Notes: a model not told the origin generated them from the sequence alone. A stretch of DNA of 6,970 bases from an uncultured Fimbriimonadales bacterium (GCA_937934465.1 CALGZO010000103.1:1-6970), one strand, 5' to 3'. Positions 1 to 6,385 are shown, numbered from the stretch's first letter. Program-made: numbers and translations.

Positions 1-482
1 GCGGGCGCAGGTGGGTTCTCCAGTGTCCACTCGCTTGCCGACTCGCCCACGACGGCTTTGAGTTGTTCGCGTGCGAACTGCTCCAGTTGCGTGGCGTCCA
101 GCGTTTGTGCGGCGCGTGTCAGGCGCACGGCGTCGGGCATCTCTATGTGGATAGAGCCAGTATCGATTTTATGTTGGCGCAGGCGCGTCAGCAGTTGTTG
201 CTTGGTGAACAGGCGCGTTTGCCCTGCCAGTGGCGACGCGCCCAGCTCAATCTGCGATAGCTGCGCTTGCAGGGCAGGGTCTTGAGCCTCGATTGTGGCG
301 ATGTCGCCCAGTCGGAAGCGTGGGGTGTTTACAGTCGCCTCGGCAGGGATGCGTATCGTGGCTGGGACATTCTTGTCCCAGCGCACTGCACGGACAGGAA
401 TGTCCGTGCCACGCAGAAACTGCTCTTCCGTAAGCCGCGCCGACGCCGTCCATAGCAATCCTAACATCAGCACGGCAGTCAT
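1..482 (-). CDS. flgA: FlgA, flagellar P-ring assembly chaperone (N-terminal part, cut by window edge)
   Basis: Periplasmic chaperone that helps FlgI assemble into the P ring of the flagellar basal body. The 160 visible residues open with a hydrophobic stretch (VLMLGLLWTASA, residues 4-15) that looks like a signal peptide, but without the usual Lys/Arg at the start. Residues 42-56 (TIRIPAEATVNTPRF) and then LGDIA, followed by a run of AxLxxIELGxSPLxGQ and LLTRLRQ, match the conserved N-terminal FlgA region. The C-terminal SAF domain would lie beyond the left edge. Residues 25-41 are encoded by a pair of hairpins (361-409) and look like an insertion between the signal peptide and the mature domain. 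ATG at 482 was chosen; GTG at 485 and ATG at 467 are in frame too, and none has a Shine-Dalgarno. It is divergent from fliD, with a sigma-28-like promoter immediately upstream. Family call is firm; the exact start is not. Confidence 0.85.
   Translation of the reverse strand, partial: MTAVLMLGLLWTASARLTEEQFLRGTDIPVRAVRWDKNVPATIRIPAEATVNTPRFRLGDIATIEAQDPALQAQLSQIELGASPLAGQTRLFTKQQLLTRLRQHKIDTGSIHIEMPDAVRLTRAAQTLDATQLEQFAREQLKAVVGESASEWTLENPPAP
361..409. repeat. Two tandem perfect hairpins inside flgA, probably a dispersed palindromic repeat
   Basis: Two near-identical architectures lie side by side. Arms 361-369 (GCTGGGACA) and 374-382 (TGTCCCAGC) flank the loop TTCT. Arms 388-396 (GCACGGACA) and 401-409 (TGTCCGTGC) flank the loop GGAA. 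Each is a 9-bp perfect stem with a 4-nt loop, 5 nt apart, and both share the GGACA/TGTCC core. The unit is read in frame by flgA (residues 25-41), where it adds a stretch such as TDIPVRAVRWDKNVP that other FlgA proteins do not need. From memory, translations like this (TDxxV, WDxxVP) recur in unrelated proteins of Planctomycetota, Verrucomicrobiota and Armatimonadota, suggesting a genome-wide repeat. The window itself holds one copy only, so dispersal is an inference. Confidence 0.6.
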
Positions 483-492
483 CACGCCCCGA

Positions 493-520
493 TTATCGGC
501 AACAGAACTCGTATTTTTGA
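493..520 (-). promoter_or_regulatory. Putative sigma-28 (FliA/SigD) promoter for flgA
   Basis: Read on the minus strand, TCAA (520-517) is followed after 16 nt by GCCGATAA (500-493). The known flagellar sigma-28 consensus is TAAA, 15-16 nt, GCCGATAA, so the -10 box is a perfect match and the -35 is 3 of 4. With usual spacing transcription would start near 486, only a few bases before the flgA start codon, implying a leaderless or nearly leaderless message. Context (a flagellar gene directly downstream) supports the call. Confidence 0.6.
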
Positions 521-523
521 GAG

Positions 524-551
524 TCCAGATTGCTCCAACTTCTGCCGATAA
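524..551 (+). promoter_or_regulatory. Putative sigma-28 (FliA/SigD) promoter for the fliD-fliS-fliT operon
   Basis: TCCA (524-527) is followed after 16 nt by GCCGATAA (544-551), again a perfect sigma-28 -10 box with a weaker -35. Spacing is identical to the minus-strand copy. The -10 boxes plus flanks form a perfect 12-bp inverted repeat (490-501 with 543-554). Expected transcription start is near 558, giving a leader of about 60 nt before fliD. FliD and FliS are typical late, sigma-28-dependent products in other bacteria. The rest of the 136-nt spacer between flgA and fliD shows nothing else recognisable. Confidence 0.65.
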
Positions 552-603
552 TCGCAACGACGGTGGATTCGCACGGACGCGCAGCGGATGAGAAGGGACA
601 ACC

Positions 604-611
604 GGGAGGTG
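604..611 (+). promoter_or_regulatory. Ribosome binding site that fixes the fliD start
   Basis: GGGAGGTG lies 7 nt upstream of ATG 619, a strong Shine-Dalgarno at ideal spacing. It favours ATG 619 over the in-frame ATG at 634, which would give the more typical FliD N-terminus (MSGINFAGL) but has only a weak AGCGGG-like site nearby. Confidence 0.75.
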
Positions 612-618
612 GAACACG

Positions 619-2901
619 ATGATTAGCGGGAATATGAGCGGGATTAACTTCGCAGGGTTAGCGACGGGGATCGACACCGAGTCGATCATCCAGAAGCTAA
701 CGGAGCTGCAGTCGCGCCCGATGCAGCGGCTGATGGTGCGCAAGTCGCAGCTGCAGAGCCGCATGAGCGCGTTCGACCAGTTTCGCGGGCTGGTGAATAA
801 CCTTGCAACGGCGGCGGGAGCGTTGTCGGTCAACAGCGCGTTCAACGCCGTGCGCGGCAGCTCCAGCGATACAAGCGTCGCCACCATCACCTCCTCCACC
901 GAAGCCCTTCCCGGCACCTACGAGCTGAAAGTCAGTAAGTTAGCGCAGGCACACAAAATCGTGAGCGGGGCGCACACATCCGCCACCGCCGAACTCGGCG
1001 CGAGCGGGCAGTTCATGGTCAACGGCAAAATCATCACTCTGCAAAGCACCGACTCGCTGAATAGCGTGGCGCAGAAAATCAACGCGGCGGGCGCGGGCGT
1101 CACGGCTTCCGTGCTGACCACCAGCACAGGCGCGTATCTCACCCTCACCGCTAACGAGACGGGCAAGAACAGCAAAATCCAGCTGACTGATGTTGATGGC
1201 TGGCAGGTACTCGCGCCAGCGCTCAAACTCGTGAGCTACACCGAATTTGTCCGCAACCAGCAGGGCAACGCTGCGCTCTCCGACCGTTTCCGCGAGTCGG
1301 GACAGACACTCGCGCAAGTGTTCGGCATGACCACGCCCACCACGGGAACCATCCAAATCAACGGCGAAGACATCAATATCGATTTCGGCACGGACACGCT
1401 CGCCTCGCTGGTGAATAAGATTAATAGCGCGGGCGCAGGCGTCACAGCCTCGCTGGAGACCGAGACCGACAACGGAACCACCTACTACCGCCTCAAAATC
1501 GACGGGGGGAGTAGCTTGCCCACCTTCACCGACGACAACAACATCCTCAAGAAGCTGGGTGTGCTGCAGAACCAGTATCAGCAGGAGCTGGTGCAGGCGC
1601 AAGATGCCGAGTTCACCATCGACGGCTTCCAGTTCACGCGCAGCCGCAATCAGGTGAACGACGCTATTCAGGGCGTGACGATTACCCTGCTCAGCGCGGA
1701 TTCGGTGAACCCGAAAACGACCGAGCTGCGCCTCACCCGCGATACGGAAGCGGCGCGCGGCGCTGTCAACAACTTCGTGAACGCATTCAATAGCTTAGTA
1801 GACTTCCTCAAACAGAACGCCTCCATCAATAAAGAGACTCTGCAGGCAGGCGTGCTGTTCGGCGACACGACGGTTAACTCGGTCGTGGATGGCTTGATTA
1901 ACCGCACGATTAGCGCGCTGCCGAATGTGCAAGACGGATTGCGCGTGCTGGCGCAGGTCGGCGTACAGTTGGGGCAAGACGGCAAGCTCAGCTTCGACGA
2001 GGGCAAGTTCAATCAGGCAATCACCCAAGATTTACAGGGCGTGATGCGCCTGTTCACGGCGTCGGGGCGCGCGACTAATCCGAACATCAGTTTCGTATCA
2101 TCCACTGACAAGACCAAAGTCTCGCCTACTGGGGGATACGAAGTGGTGATTACTCAAGTGGCGACCCGCGCCACAGCGACTGCAAGCGTGGCGCAGACCG
2201 CTGCCAGCACTGAGACTGAAACACTCACCTTCAGCGGCGCGCTCTTCGGCAGCAACCCCGTGAATCTGTTGATTGGCGCAGGTAGCACACAGCAGGACAT
2301 CGTGAACCAAATCAACAACGACTCGCGCCTGCGCAATCGCGTGGTCGCCAGTATCGAGGGGGGTAAGCTCACTATTCGCGCGGTCAACTACGGCTCCGCG
2401 AGCAACTTCTCGGTGGTGTCGGACAAGGCGGCGTCGTCCAGCAACTCTGGCATCGGTACGACTGCGATTGACGCAGAGGGGTTGGATGTCGCAGGCACGA
2501 TTAACGGTGAGCCTGCCACAGGGCGTGGGCAGTTCCTCACGGGCAACAGCGACAACCCCAACACGGCGGGGCTACAAATCCGCGTGACGGCGACCGCGCC
2601 AGGAACTTACGGGCAGGTGCATTTCACGCGCGGCGTCGCCGACCAAGTGCGCCTGTTCGCGCGTCAAGCAACCGACATCGTCAACGGCGACATCCAGAAC
2701 GCTACGAACACCATCCGCGACCAGATGAGCGCACTCGATCGGCAAATCGACTCGATACGCGAGGAGGTGAACCGACGCCAGTTGATGCTGCGCGAGCAGT
2801 TCGCGCGGATGGAGCGCGCGATTAGTCAGATGCAAAGTCAGGGCGCACGGCTCGCTGCGTTCGCCAGCAGCCTGCCGCGCGTCGGTACCGCAGGCATGTA
2901 A
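619..2901 (+). CDS. fliD: FliD, flagellar filament cap protein (HAP2), enlarged
   Basis: Forms the cap at the filament tip, under which exported flagellin is folded into the growing filament. Residues 7-110 are the FliD N-terminal domain (GINFAGLATGIDTESIIQKL), ending in GTYELKVSKLAQA. Flagellin/hook IN motifs follow at about 125-190 and 240-296, then the FliD C-terminal domain from about 328 (DAEFTIDGFQFTRSRNQV) through GKLSFDEGKFNQAI at 455-468. Before the terminal coiled coil (about 676-745) an extra segment (about 486-670) interrupts the C-terminal domain. That segment starts with GGYEVVITQVATRATA, resembling the end of the N-terminal domain, and includes a third IN-like motif. At 760 residues the protein is longer than the common 450-650. 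No cysteine is present, as usual for exported filament proteins. First gene of a flagellar operon behind a sigma-28-like promoter; fliS follows after 18 nt. Confidence 0.95.
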   Translation: MISGNMSGINFAGLATGIDTESIIQKLTELQSRPMQRLMVRKSQLQSRMSAFDQFRGLVNNLATAAGALSVNSAFNAVRGSSSDTSVATITSSTEALPGTYELKVSKLAQAHKIVSGAHTSATAELGASGQFMVNGKIITLQSTDSLNSVAQKINAAGAGVTASVLTTSTGAYLTLTANETGKNSKIQLTDVDGWQVLAPALKLVSYTEFVRNQQGNAALSDRFRESGQTLAQVFGMTTPTTGTIQINGEDINIDFGTDTLASLVNKINSAGAGVTASLETETDNGTTYYRLKIDGGSSLPTFTDDNNILKKLGVLQNQYQQELVQAQDAEFTIDGFQFTRSRNQVNDAIQGVTITLLSADSVNPKTTELRLTRDTEAARGAVNNFVNAFNSLVDFLKQNASINKETLQAGVLFGDTTVNSVVDGLINRTISALPNVQDGLRVLAQVGVQLGQDGKLSFDEGKFNQAITQDLQGVMRLFTASGRATNPNISFVSSTDKTKVSPTGGYEVVITQVATRATATASVAQTAASTETETLTFSGALFGSNPVNLLIGAGSTQQDIVNQINNDSRLRNRVVASIEGGKLTIRAVNYGSASNFSVVSDKAASSSNSGIGTTAIDAEGLDVAGTINGEPATGRGQFLTGNSDNPNTAGLQIRVTATAPGTYGQVHFTRGVADQVRLFARQATDIVNGDIQNATNTIRDQMSALDRQIDSIREEVNRRQLMLREQFARMERAISQMQSQGARLAAFASSLPRVGTAGM

Positions 2902-2919
2902 CTACGGAGGCATTACGAT

Positions 2920-3342
2920 ATGTACGGTGGCGTGAACGGTTATGAACGATATCTGGAGACAGCGGTGGAGACCGCCAGCCCTGCGCGCCTGATTGTCATG
3001 CTCTACGATGGCGCGATACGATTCGTCAACGAAGCGTCGCACGCGATGCGCCAACGCGACTACGAGACCCAAAACACCAAACTCCTGCGAGCGCAGAAAA
3101 TCCTCGCCGAACTCATTAGCAGCCTCGACTTCGATAAGGGCGGCGAAATCGCCGAGAACCTGTTCCGACTCTACACCTACATGTACAACCAGCTCGTCGA
3201 GGCGAACATCAACGACAGCGTGGAGACGCTGGAGCATGTAACGCGCCTGCTCTCCGAGCTGCGCGAGGCGTGGGACACGATTGCAACCGAGTCCGAAGCT
3301 CAAGTCAGTTTACCGACAACACGGGTGGCTCTTCATGGCTAA
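2920..3342 (+). CDS. fliS: FliS, flagellin-specific export chaperone
   Basis: Cytoplasmic chaperone that binds the C-terminal helix of flagellin, prevents premature polymerisation and delivers it to the export gate. The 140 residues match the family throughout. They show YERYLETAVETASPARLI at 8-25, MLYDGAIRF at 27-35, LLRAQKILAELISSLD at 55-70, GGEIAENL at 74-81, YMYNQLVEAN at 87-96 and ELREAW at 113-118. Residues 119-140 are an unconserved tail. The start ATG has a CGGAGG site (2905-2910) 9 nt upstream. It lies 18 nt after fliD and its last 8 nt overlap the next gene, so translation is probably coupled. Length is typical. Confidence 0.95.
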   Translation: MYGGVNGYERYLETAVETASPARLIVMLYDGAIRFVNEASHAMRQRDYETQNTKLLRAQKILAELISSLDFDKGGEIAENLFRLYTYMYNQLVEANINDSVETLEHVTRLLSELREAWDTIATESEAQVSLPTTRVALHG

Positions 3343-3670
3343 ATCGCTGACCGAGACCCTACTGCACGACTTCTGGATGCTCAGCCTCTGTTTGGAGGAC
3401 GCTATCGAGGGTGAACGCTGGGACGAGGTGACGGGGCTGCTGCAACGGCGCGAGGAGACGCTACAGACCCTTGAGAAGTTGGAGCCAGACCCCGGCTGGC
3501 TACCGATGCTGCGTCGCGCGCTGGACGCCGATGAGCGCTGCCAGACGCTCCTACGGCGTAAGCAACGCACCCTGCTGCTGGAGCTGGAGCAGGAGACGCG
3601 CCAAAGCCACTGCGCCGACCCCTACAACGCGCCGCCCAACTCCGACTGGAAGTTCGAGGCGGAGGGTTAG
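3335..3670 (+). CDS. FliT-like small helical flagellar protein
   Basis: A 111-residue, predicted all-helical, charged protein encoded directly after fliS. In many bacteria this slot holds FliT, the chaperone for FliD that also modulates flagellar regulators. Visible features fitting that role are an N-terminal helix with aromatic and acidic residues (LLHDFWMLSLCLEDAI, 9-24), the pattern WDEVTGLLQRREETLQTLEKL (29-49) and a second long helix of Arg/Leu/Glu (69-90). Such patterning is typical of FliT but weakly conserved, so the name rests mainly on context. ATG 3335 was chosen because it gives an 8-nt overlap with fliS (stop at 3340-3342) and has GGGTGG 6 nt upstream. The in-frame ATG at 3281 would overlap fliS by 62 nt. 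The gene ends at 3670, directly against the stop of the convergent gene. Confidence 0.65.
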   Translation: MAKSLTETLLHDFWMLSLCLEDAIEGERWDEVTGLLQRREETLQTLEKLEPDPGWLPMLRRALDADERCQTLLRRKQRTLLLELEQETRQSHCADPYNAPPNSDWKFEAEG

Positions 3671-4483
3671 TTATTGCGTGGGGCGCAGTCCGCGCTCTTG
3701 CAACACCGCCTCCACCCACGCCGCGTCCGCCTCCGACAACGGCGGCTTCACAGGCTGACCATAGTCAATCAACAAGTGATACCGCCCCTGCACATACACC
3801 CTGTCCACCAACGCCTGCAAGTCCAACAACACATCCGCCTCCGCCGAACGCAACGGCACGCCAATCGTCGGCAAACGCTCCCGCAACCCTATCGGATAAA
3901 ACTCCCGAACCGTCGGACGCTCCGCGCGGTACACACACACCCGATACGGCGTGCGCTCAGGCGCGTGCAAATACGCCTCAGGGATACTCAGCACCCACTC
4001 CCCTGTGCGCAACAGGTCAATCTCCACCAAGTTCACTCCTGCTTGTATGGTCTCTTGCTGTTTTTTGAGGTACTGCGCTTGCCCTGTGCCAGGCAACTTG
4101 TTGGCGAGGCTCAGCACTTCAATCGTGGTGATGACGCGCCCGCCTGTGGGTTCAATAATGTTGATGTAGGTTTCGGTGATGGGTTCGGCTTGGATTTCTA
4201 TGTAGAGGGGCTGGGCGCGTGGGTGCGCGACGGTGGCGGTGGGTGCGTGGGCGGGCGTTGGGTAGTCGGGGAGGTGCTTGTGGCGCGTGACTTTGATGTC
4301 GGGGTAGACGGTGCGTGCATATCCGTCGGGCAGTTCCACATACACCCGCTCCTCTACCACTGCAAGCAAACCCTCTGGCAGCAACTCATTCAGCATGTCT
4401 CGCCCATAGACAATCATCGAGGCATGCACGCTGCGCCAATACTGTTCCAGGTAGGGGTTCATGCCCGGGAACGGGTTTTGCAT
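3671..4483 (-). CDS. DUF4058 family protein
   Basis: Complete 270-residue member of the uncharacterised DUF4058 family, recognised from its typical start (NPFPGMNPYLEQYW, residues 3-16) and central block (GGRVITTIEVLSLANK at 114-129, then YLKK at 138-141 and GVNLVEIDLLRTGE at 149-162). There is no signal peptide or membrane segment, so it is probably cytoplasmic. The role is unknown. Acidic and basic residues in YPDIKV (60-65), IEIQ (95-98) and IEV (121-123) could suggest a PD-(D/E)xK nuclease-like core, but that is speculation. The family often occurs in several copies in Cyanobacteria, Planctomycetota and Armatimonadota. ATG 4483 is required by the conserved N-terminus; the upstream ribosome site is weak (GGGGTAG, about 10 nt away). 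Convergent with the flagellar operon with zero gap, divergent from the GH127 gene by 42 nt. Probably a single-gene unit. Confidence 0.85.
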   Translation of the reverse strand: MQNPFPGMNPYLEQYWRSVHASMIVYGRDMLNELLPEGLLAVVEERVYVELPDGYARTVYPDIKVTRHKHLPDYPTPAHAPTATVAHPRAQPLYIEIQAEPITETYINIIEPTGGRVITTIEVLSLANKLPGTGQAQYLKKQQETIQAGVNLVEIDLLRTGEWVLSIPEAYLHAPERTPYRVCVYRAERPTVREFYPIGLRERLPTIGVPLRSAEADVLLDLQALVDRVYVQGRYHLLIDYGQPVKPPLSEADAAWVEAVLQERGLRPTQ

Positions 4484-4490
4484 AATGCAA
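4478..4490. promoter_or_regulatory. Short palindrome at the DUF4058 start and in the divergent spacer
   Basis: TTGCAT-A-ATGCAA is a perfect 6+6 inverted repeat overlapping the DUF4058 start codon. The 42-nt spacer to the GH127 start (4484-4525) also holds ATGCAT (4518-4523) and a TATGCT hexamer (4512-4517), so related ATGCA words recur. It could be a binding site for a repressor serving both genes, or chance. No convincing -35/-10 pair is visible for either direction. Confidence 0.25.
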
Positions 4491-4525
4491 TTCTACCCCG
4501 ACTCAATAGGGTATGCTATGCATCG

Positions 4526-6382
4526 ATGAAACGGCTACGCCCTATCTCGTTTGCACAGGTCGAGATTGACGACGAGTTTTGGTCGAAACGGCAACAGACG
4601 AACCGCACAGCGACGCTGCCCCACCTGTTTGAGGAACTGGAGCGAGCGGGCAACATCCCGAACCTGCGCCTCGCCGCCGAAGGCAAACGCGAAGGCTATC
4701 AGGGACCCGTGTATATGGACTCCGACCTCTACAAAGCCCTTGAAGCCGCCGCCTATGTGCTGAAGCGATATCCTGACGACCCCATCCGCGTGAAAGTGGA
4801 CGAGGTCATCGATATTCTGGAGCGTGCGCAGCAGCCCGACGGCTACCTGAACAGCTACTTTCAAGTGGTTGCGCCCGATAAGCGATGGAGCAACCTGCGC
4901 GATTGGCACGAACTTTACTGCGCAGGGCACTTGATTGAAGCGGCGGTCGCCCACTATCATGCGACGGGCAGCGAACGGCTGCTGAACATCGCGCGACGCT
5001 TCGCCGATTACATCGACTCGGTATTCGGCGCGGGCAAGCGGCTGGGCTATTGCGGACATCCAGAGATTGAGCTTGCGCTGTTTCGGTTGTATGAGGCGAC
5101 GGGCGAGACGCGCTACACGCAGTTGGCGGAGTTCTTTTTGCTCAATCGCGGGCGCAAAATCTTCGCACAGGAGCATAACACGCCGTTGGAGGAGTACGAC
5201 GGGGCGATTTGGCAAGATAACCTGCCGTTGTTGGAGCATCGCGAGATTGTGGGGCACGCGGTGCGCGCGGCGTACCTGTTCGCGGGGGCGACCGACCTCG
5301 CGGCGTACACCGACGACGACGCCCTGCGCGAACGCCTGCTACAGATGCTGCTGCGCGTGTGGGACAATACCATCAATAAGCGTCGCTACATCACGGGCGG
5401 CATCGGCAACGAACCCAAGCATGAGGGCTTCACCGCCGACTACGAGTTGCCCAACCGCACGGCGTATCAGGAGACCTGCGCCTCGATTGCGCTCATCTTC
5501 TGGGCGCATCGTCTGGGGCGGCTGCTCGGCGAGGCGCGTTTCTACGACGCGCTGGAGCGCGCGCTCTACAACGGCGCACTGGCAGGAATCTCGCTGGACG
5601 GCAAACGCTTCTTCTATGTGAACCCGTTGGAGAGCGACGGGACGCATCATCGCAAGGCGTGGTACGGCTGCGCCTGTTGCCCGCCTAACATCGCCCGACT
5701 GCTCGCCTCACTGGGCGACTACATCTACGCCCAGAGCGACGACGCGCTGTATGTGAATCTGTATATCGGGGGGCGCGTGCGCGTGGAGCTTGGCGGCAAA
5801 CCGCTCACGCTGGAGGCGCGCACGGGCTATCCGTGGCAGGAATCGGTCGCTCTCCGCGTCGTTGAGAGCGCGGCAGGACGGTTCAAGCTTATGCTGCGTC
5901 TCCCCGCGTGGTGCGACGCGCCCGAACTACGCTTGAACGGGGAGCCTATCGCTGTTCGGCGTGTGGACGGATACGCTGTTATTGAGCGCGAGTGGGCAGC
6001 GGGCGACGCCGTCGAGCTGCGCCTGCCAATGCCGCCCGTGCTGATGGAAGCGCATCCGCGCGTGGAAGCCGACCGCTGGCAGGTCGCCCTGCAACGCGGG
6101 CCCGTCGTCTACTGCTTGGAGGAGACAGACCAGCCTGCGCCGCTGACGCATCTCGCTGTTCGGCGCGACCATCCGCTCCACAGCATTTGGGAGCCTGAGC
6201 TGCTGAACGGCGTCGTAGTGGTTGAGGGCATGGCAGAGTTGCTGGAAGACGACGCAGCGTGGGGCGACGCGCTCTACCGCCCGTTGCGCGAGCGTTCGCT
6301 CAAGCCGTTCCGCGCCATCCCCTACTATGCGTGGGATCATCGGCGTCCGTGTCCGATGCGCGTGTGGGTGCAGGGAGTGTAG
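4526..6382 (+). CDS. GH127 family glycoside hydrolase (beta-L-arabinofuranosidase-like, former DUF1680)
   Basis: A 618-residue enzyme that by family removes terminal beta-L-arabinofuranose from arabino-oligosaccharides or glycoproteins by a cysteine-nucleophile, zinc-dependent retaining mechanism. Early residues (MKRLRPISFAQVEIDDEFW) are typical and carry no signal peptide, so the enzyme is probably cytoplasmic. An (alpha/alpha)6 catalytic barrel spans roughly 20-400. Family markers include DGYLNSYFQ (105-113), DWHELYCAGHLIEA (126-139) and GGIGNEPKHEGF (291-302). Glu300 corresponds to the acid/base (Glu322 of HypBA1). Glu316 and Cys318 (ETC), with Cys384 and Cys385 (GCACCPPN), correspond to its zinc ligands, and Cys384 to the nucleophile. 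Beta domains follow to the C-terminus. The reading frame is open far upstream across DUF4058, but ATG 4526 gives the family N-terminus. The ribosome site is poor (TAGGG at 4507-4511, 14 nt away). No sugar transporter or regulator neighbours it, so the physiological substrate is unknown. Confidence 0.92.
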   Translation: MKRLRPISFAQVEIDDEFWSKRQQTNRTATLPHLFEELERAGNIPNLRLAAEGKREGYQGPVYMDSDLYKALEAAAYVLKRYPDDPIRVKVDEVIDILERAQQPDGYLNSYFQVVAPDKRWSNLRDWHELYCAGHLIEAAVAHYHATGSERLLNIARRFADYIDSVFGAGKRLGYCGHPEIELALFRLYEATGETRYTQLAEFFLLNRGRKIFAQEHNTPLEEYDGAIWQDNLPLLEHREIVGHAVRAAYLFAGATDLAAYTDDDALRERLLQMLLRVWDNTINKRRYITGGIGNEPKHEGFTADYELPNRTAYQETCASIALIFWAHRLGRLLGEARFYDALERALYNGALAGISLDGKRFFYVNPLESDGTHHRKAWYGCACCPPNIARLLASLGDYIYAQSDDALYVNLYIGGRVRVELGGKPLTLEARTGYPWQESVALRVVESAAGRFKLMLRLPAWCDAPELRLNGEPIAVRRVDGYAVIEREWAAGDAVELRLPMPPVLMEAHPRVEADRWQVALQRGPVVYCLEETDQPAPLTHLAVRRDHPLHSIWEPELLNGVVVVEGMAELLEDDAAWGDALYRPLRERSLKPFRAIPYYAWDHRRPCPMRVWVQGV

Positions 6383-6385
6383 GCG

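Noticed and set aside
361..409. Hairpin pair as a rho-independent terminator
   Set aside because: No T-run follows either stem on either strand, and it lies inside an open FlgA reading frame.
396..411. Sigma-54-like TGGCACG-N4-TTCC match on the minus strand in flgA
   Set aside because: The -12 GC is missing (CC instead), it lies inside coding sequence, and its composition is explained by the hairpin unit.
267..455. Plus-strand open frame over flgA
   Set aside because: It is antisense to FlgA and owes its GWDILVP...TDRNVRATQ appearance to the palindromic unit, a pattern I recall from spurious annotated proteins.
940..1602. 220-codon minus-strand open frame opposite fliD
   Set aside because: It is a shadow of GC-rich fliD coding; the protein has no recognisable family pattern and fliD is certain.
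3281..3334. Upstream ATG start for the FliT-like gene
   Set aside because: It would overlap fliS by 62 nt and adds residues unlike the short helical family; ATG 3335 has a suitable overlap and ribosome site.
3674..4525. Upstream in-frame extension of the GH127 reading frame by 284 codons
   Set aside because: It is exactly antisense to the well-supported DUF4058 gene, shows low-complexity Arg/His-rich sequence, and the GH127 family N-terminus begins at 4526.
4535..5257. 240-codon minus-strand open frame opposite GH127
   Set aside because: It is antisense to conserved catalytic-barrel coding, with no family pattern of its own.
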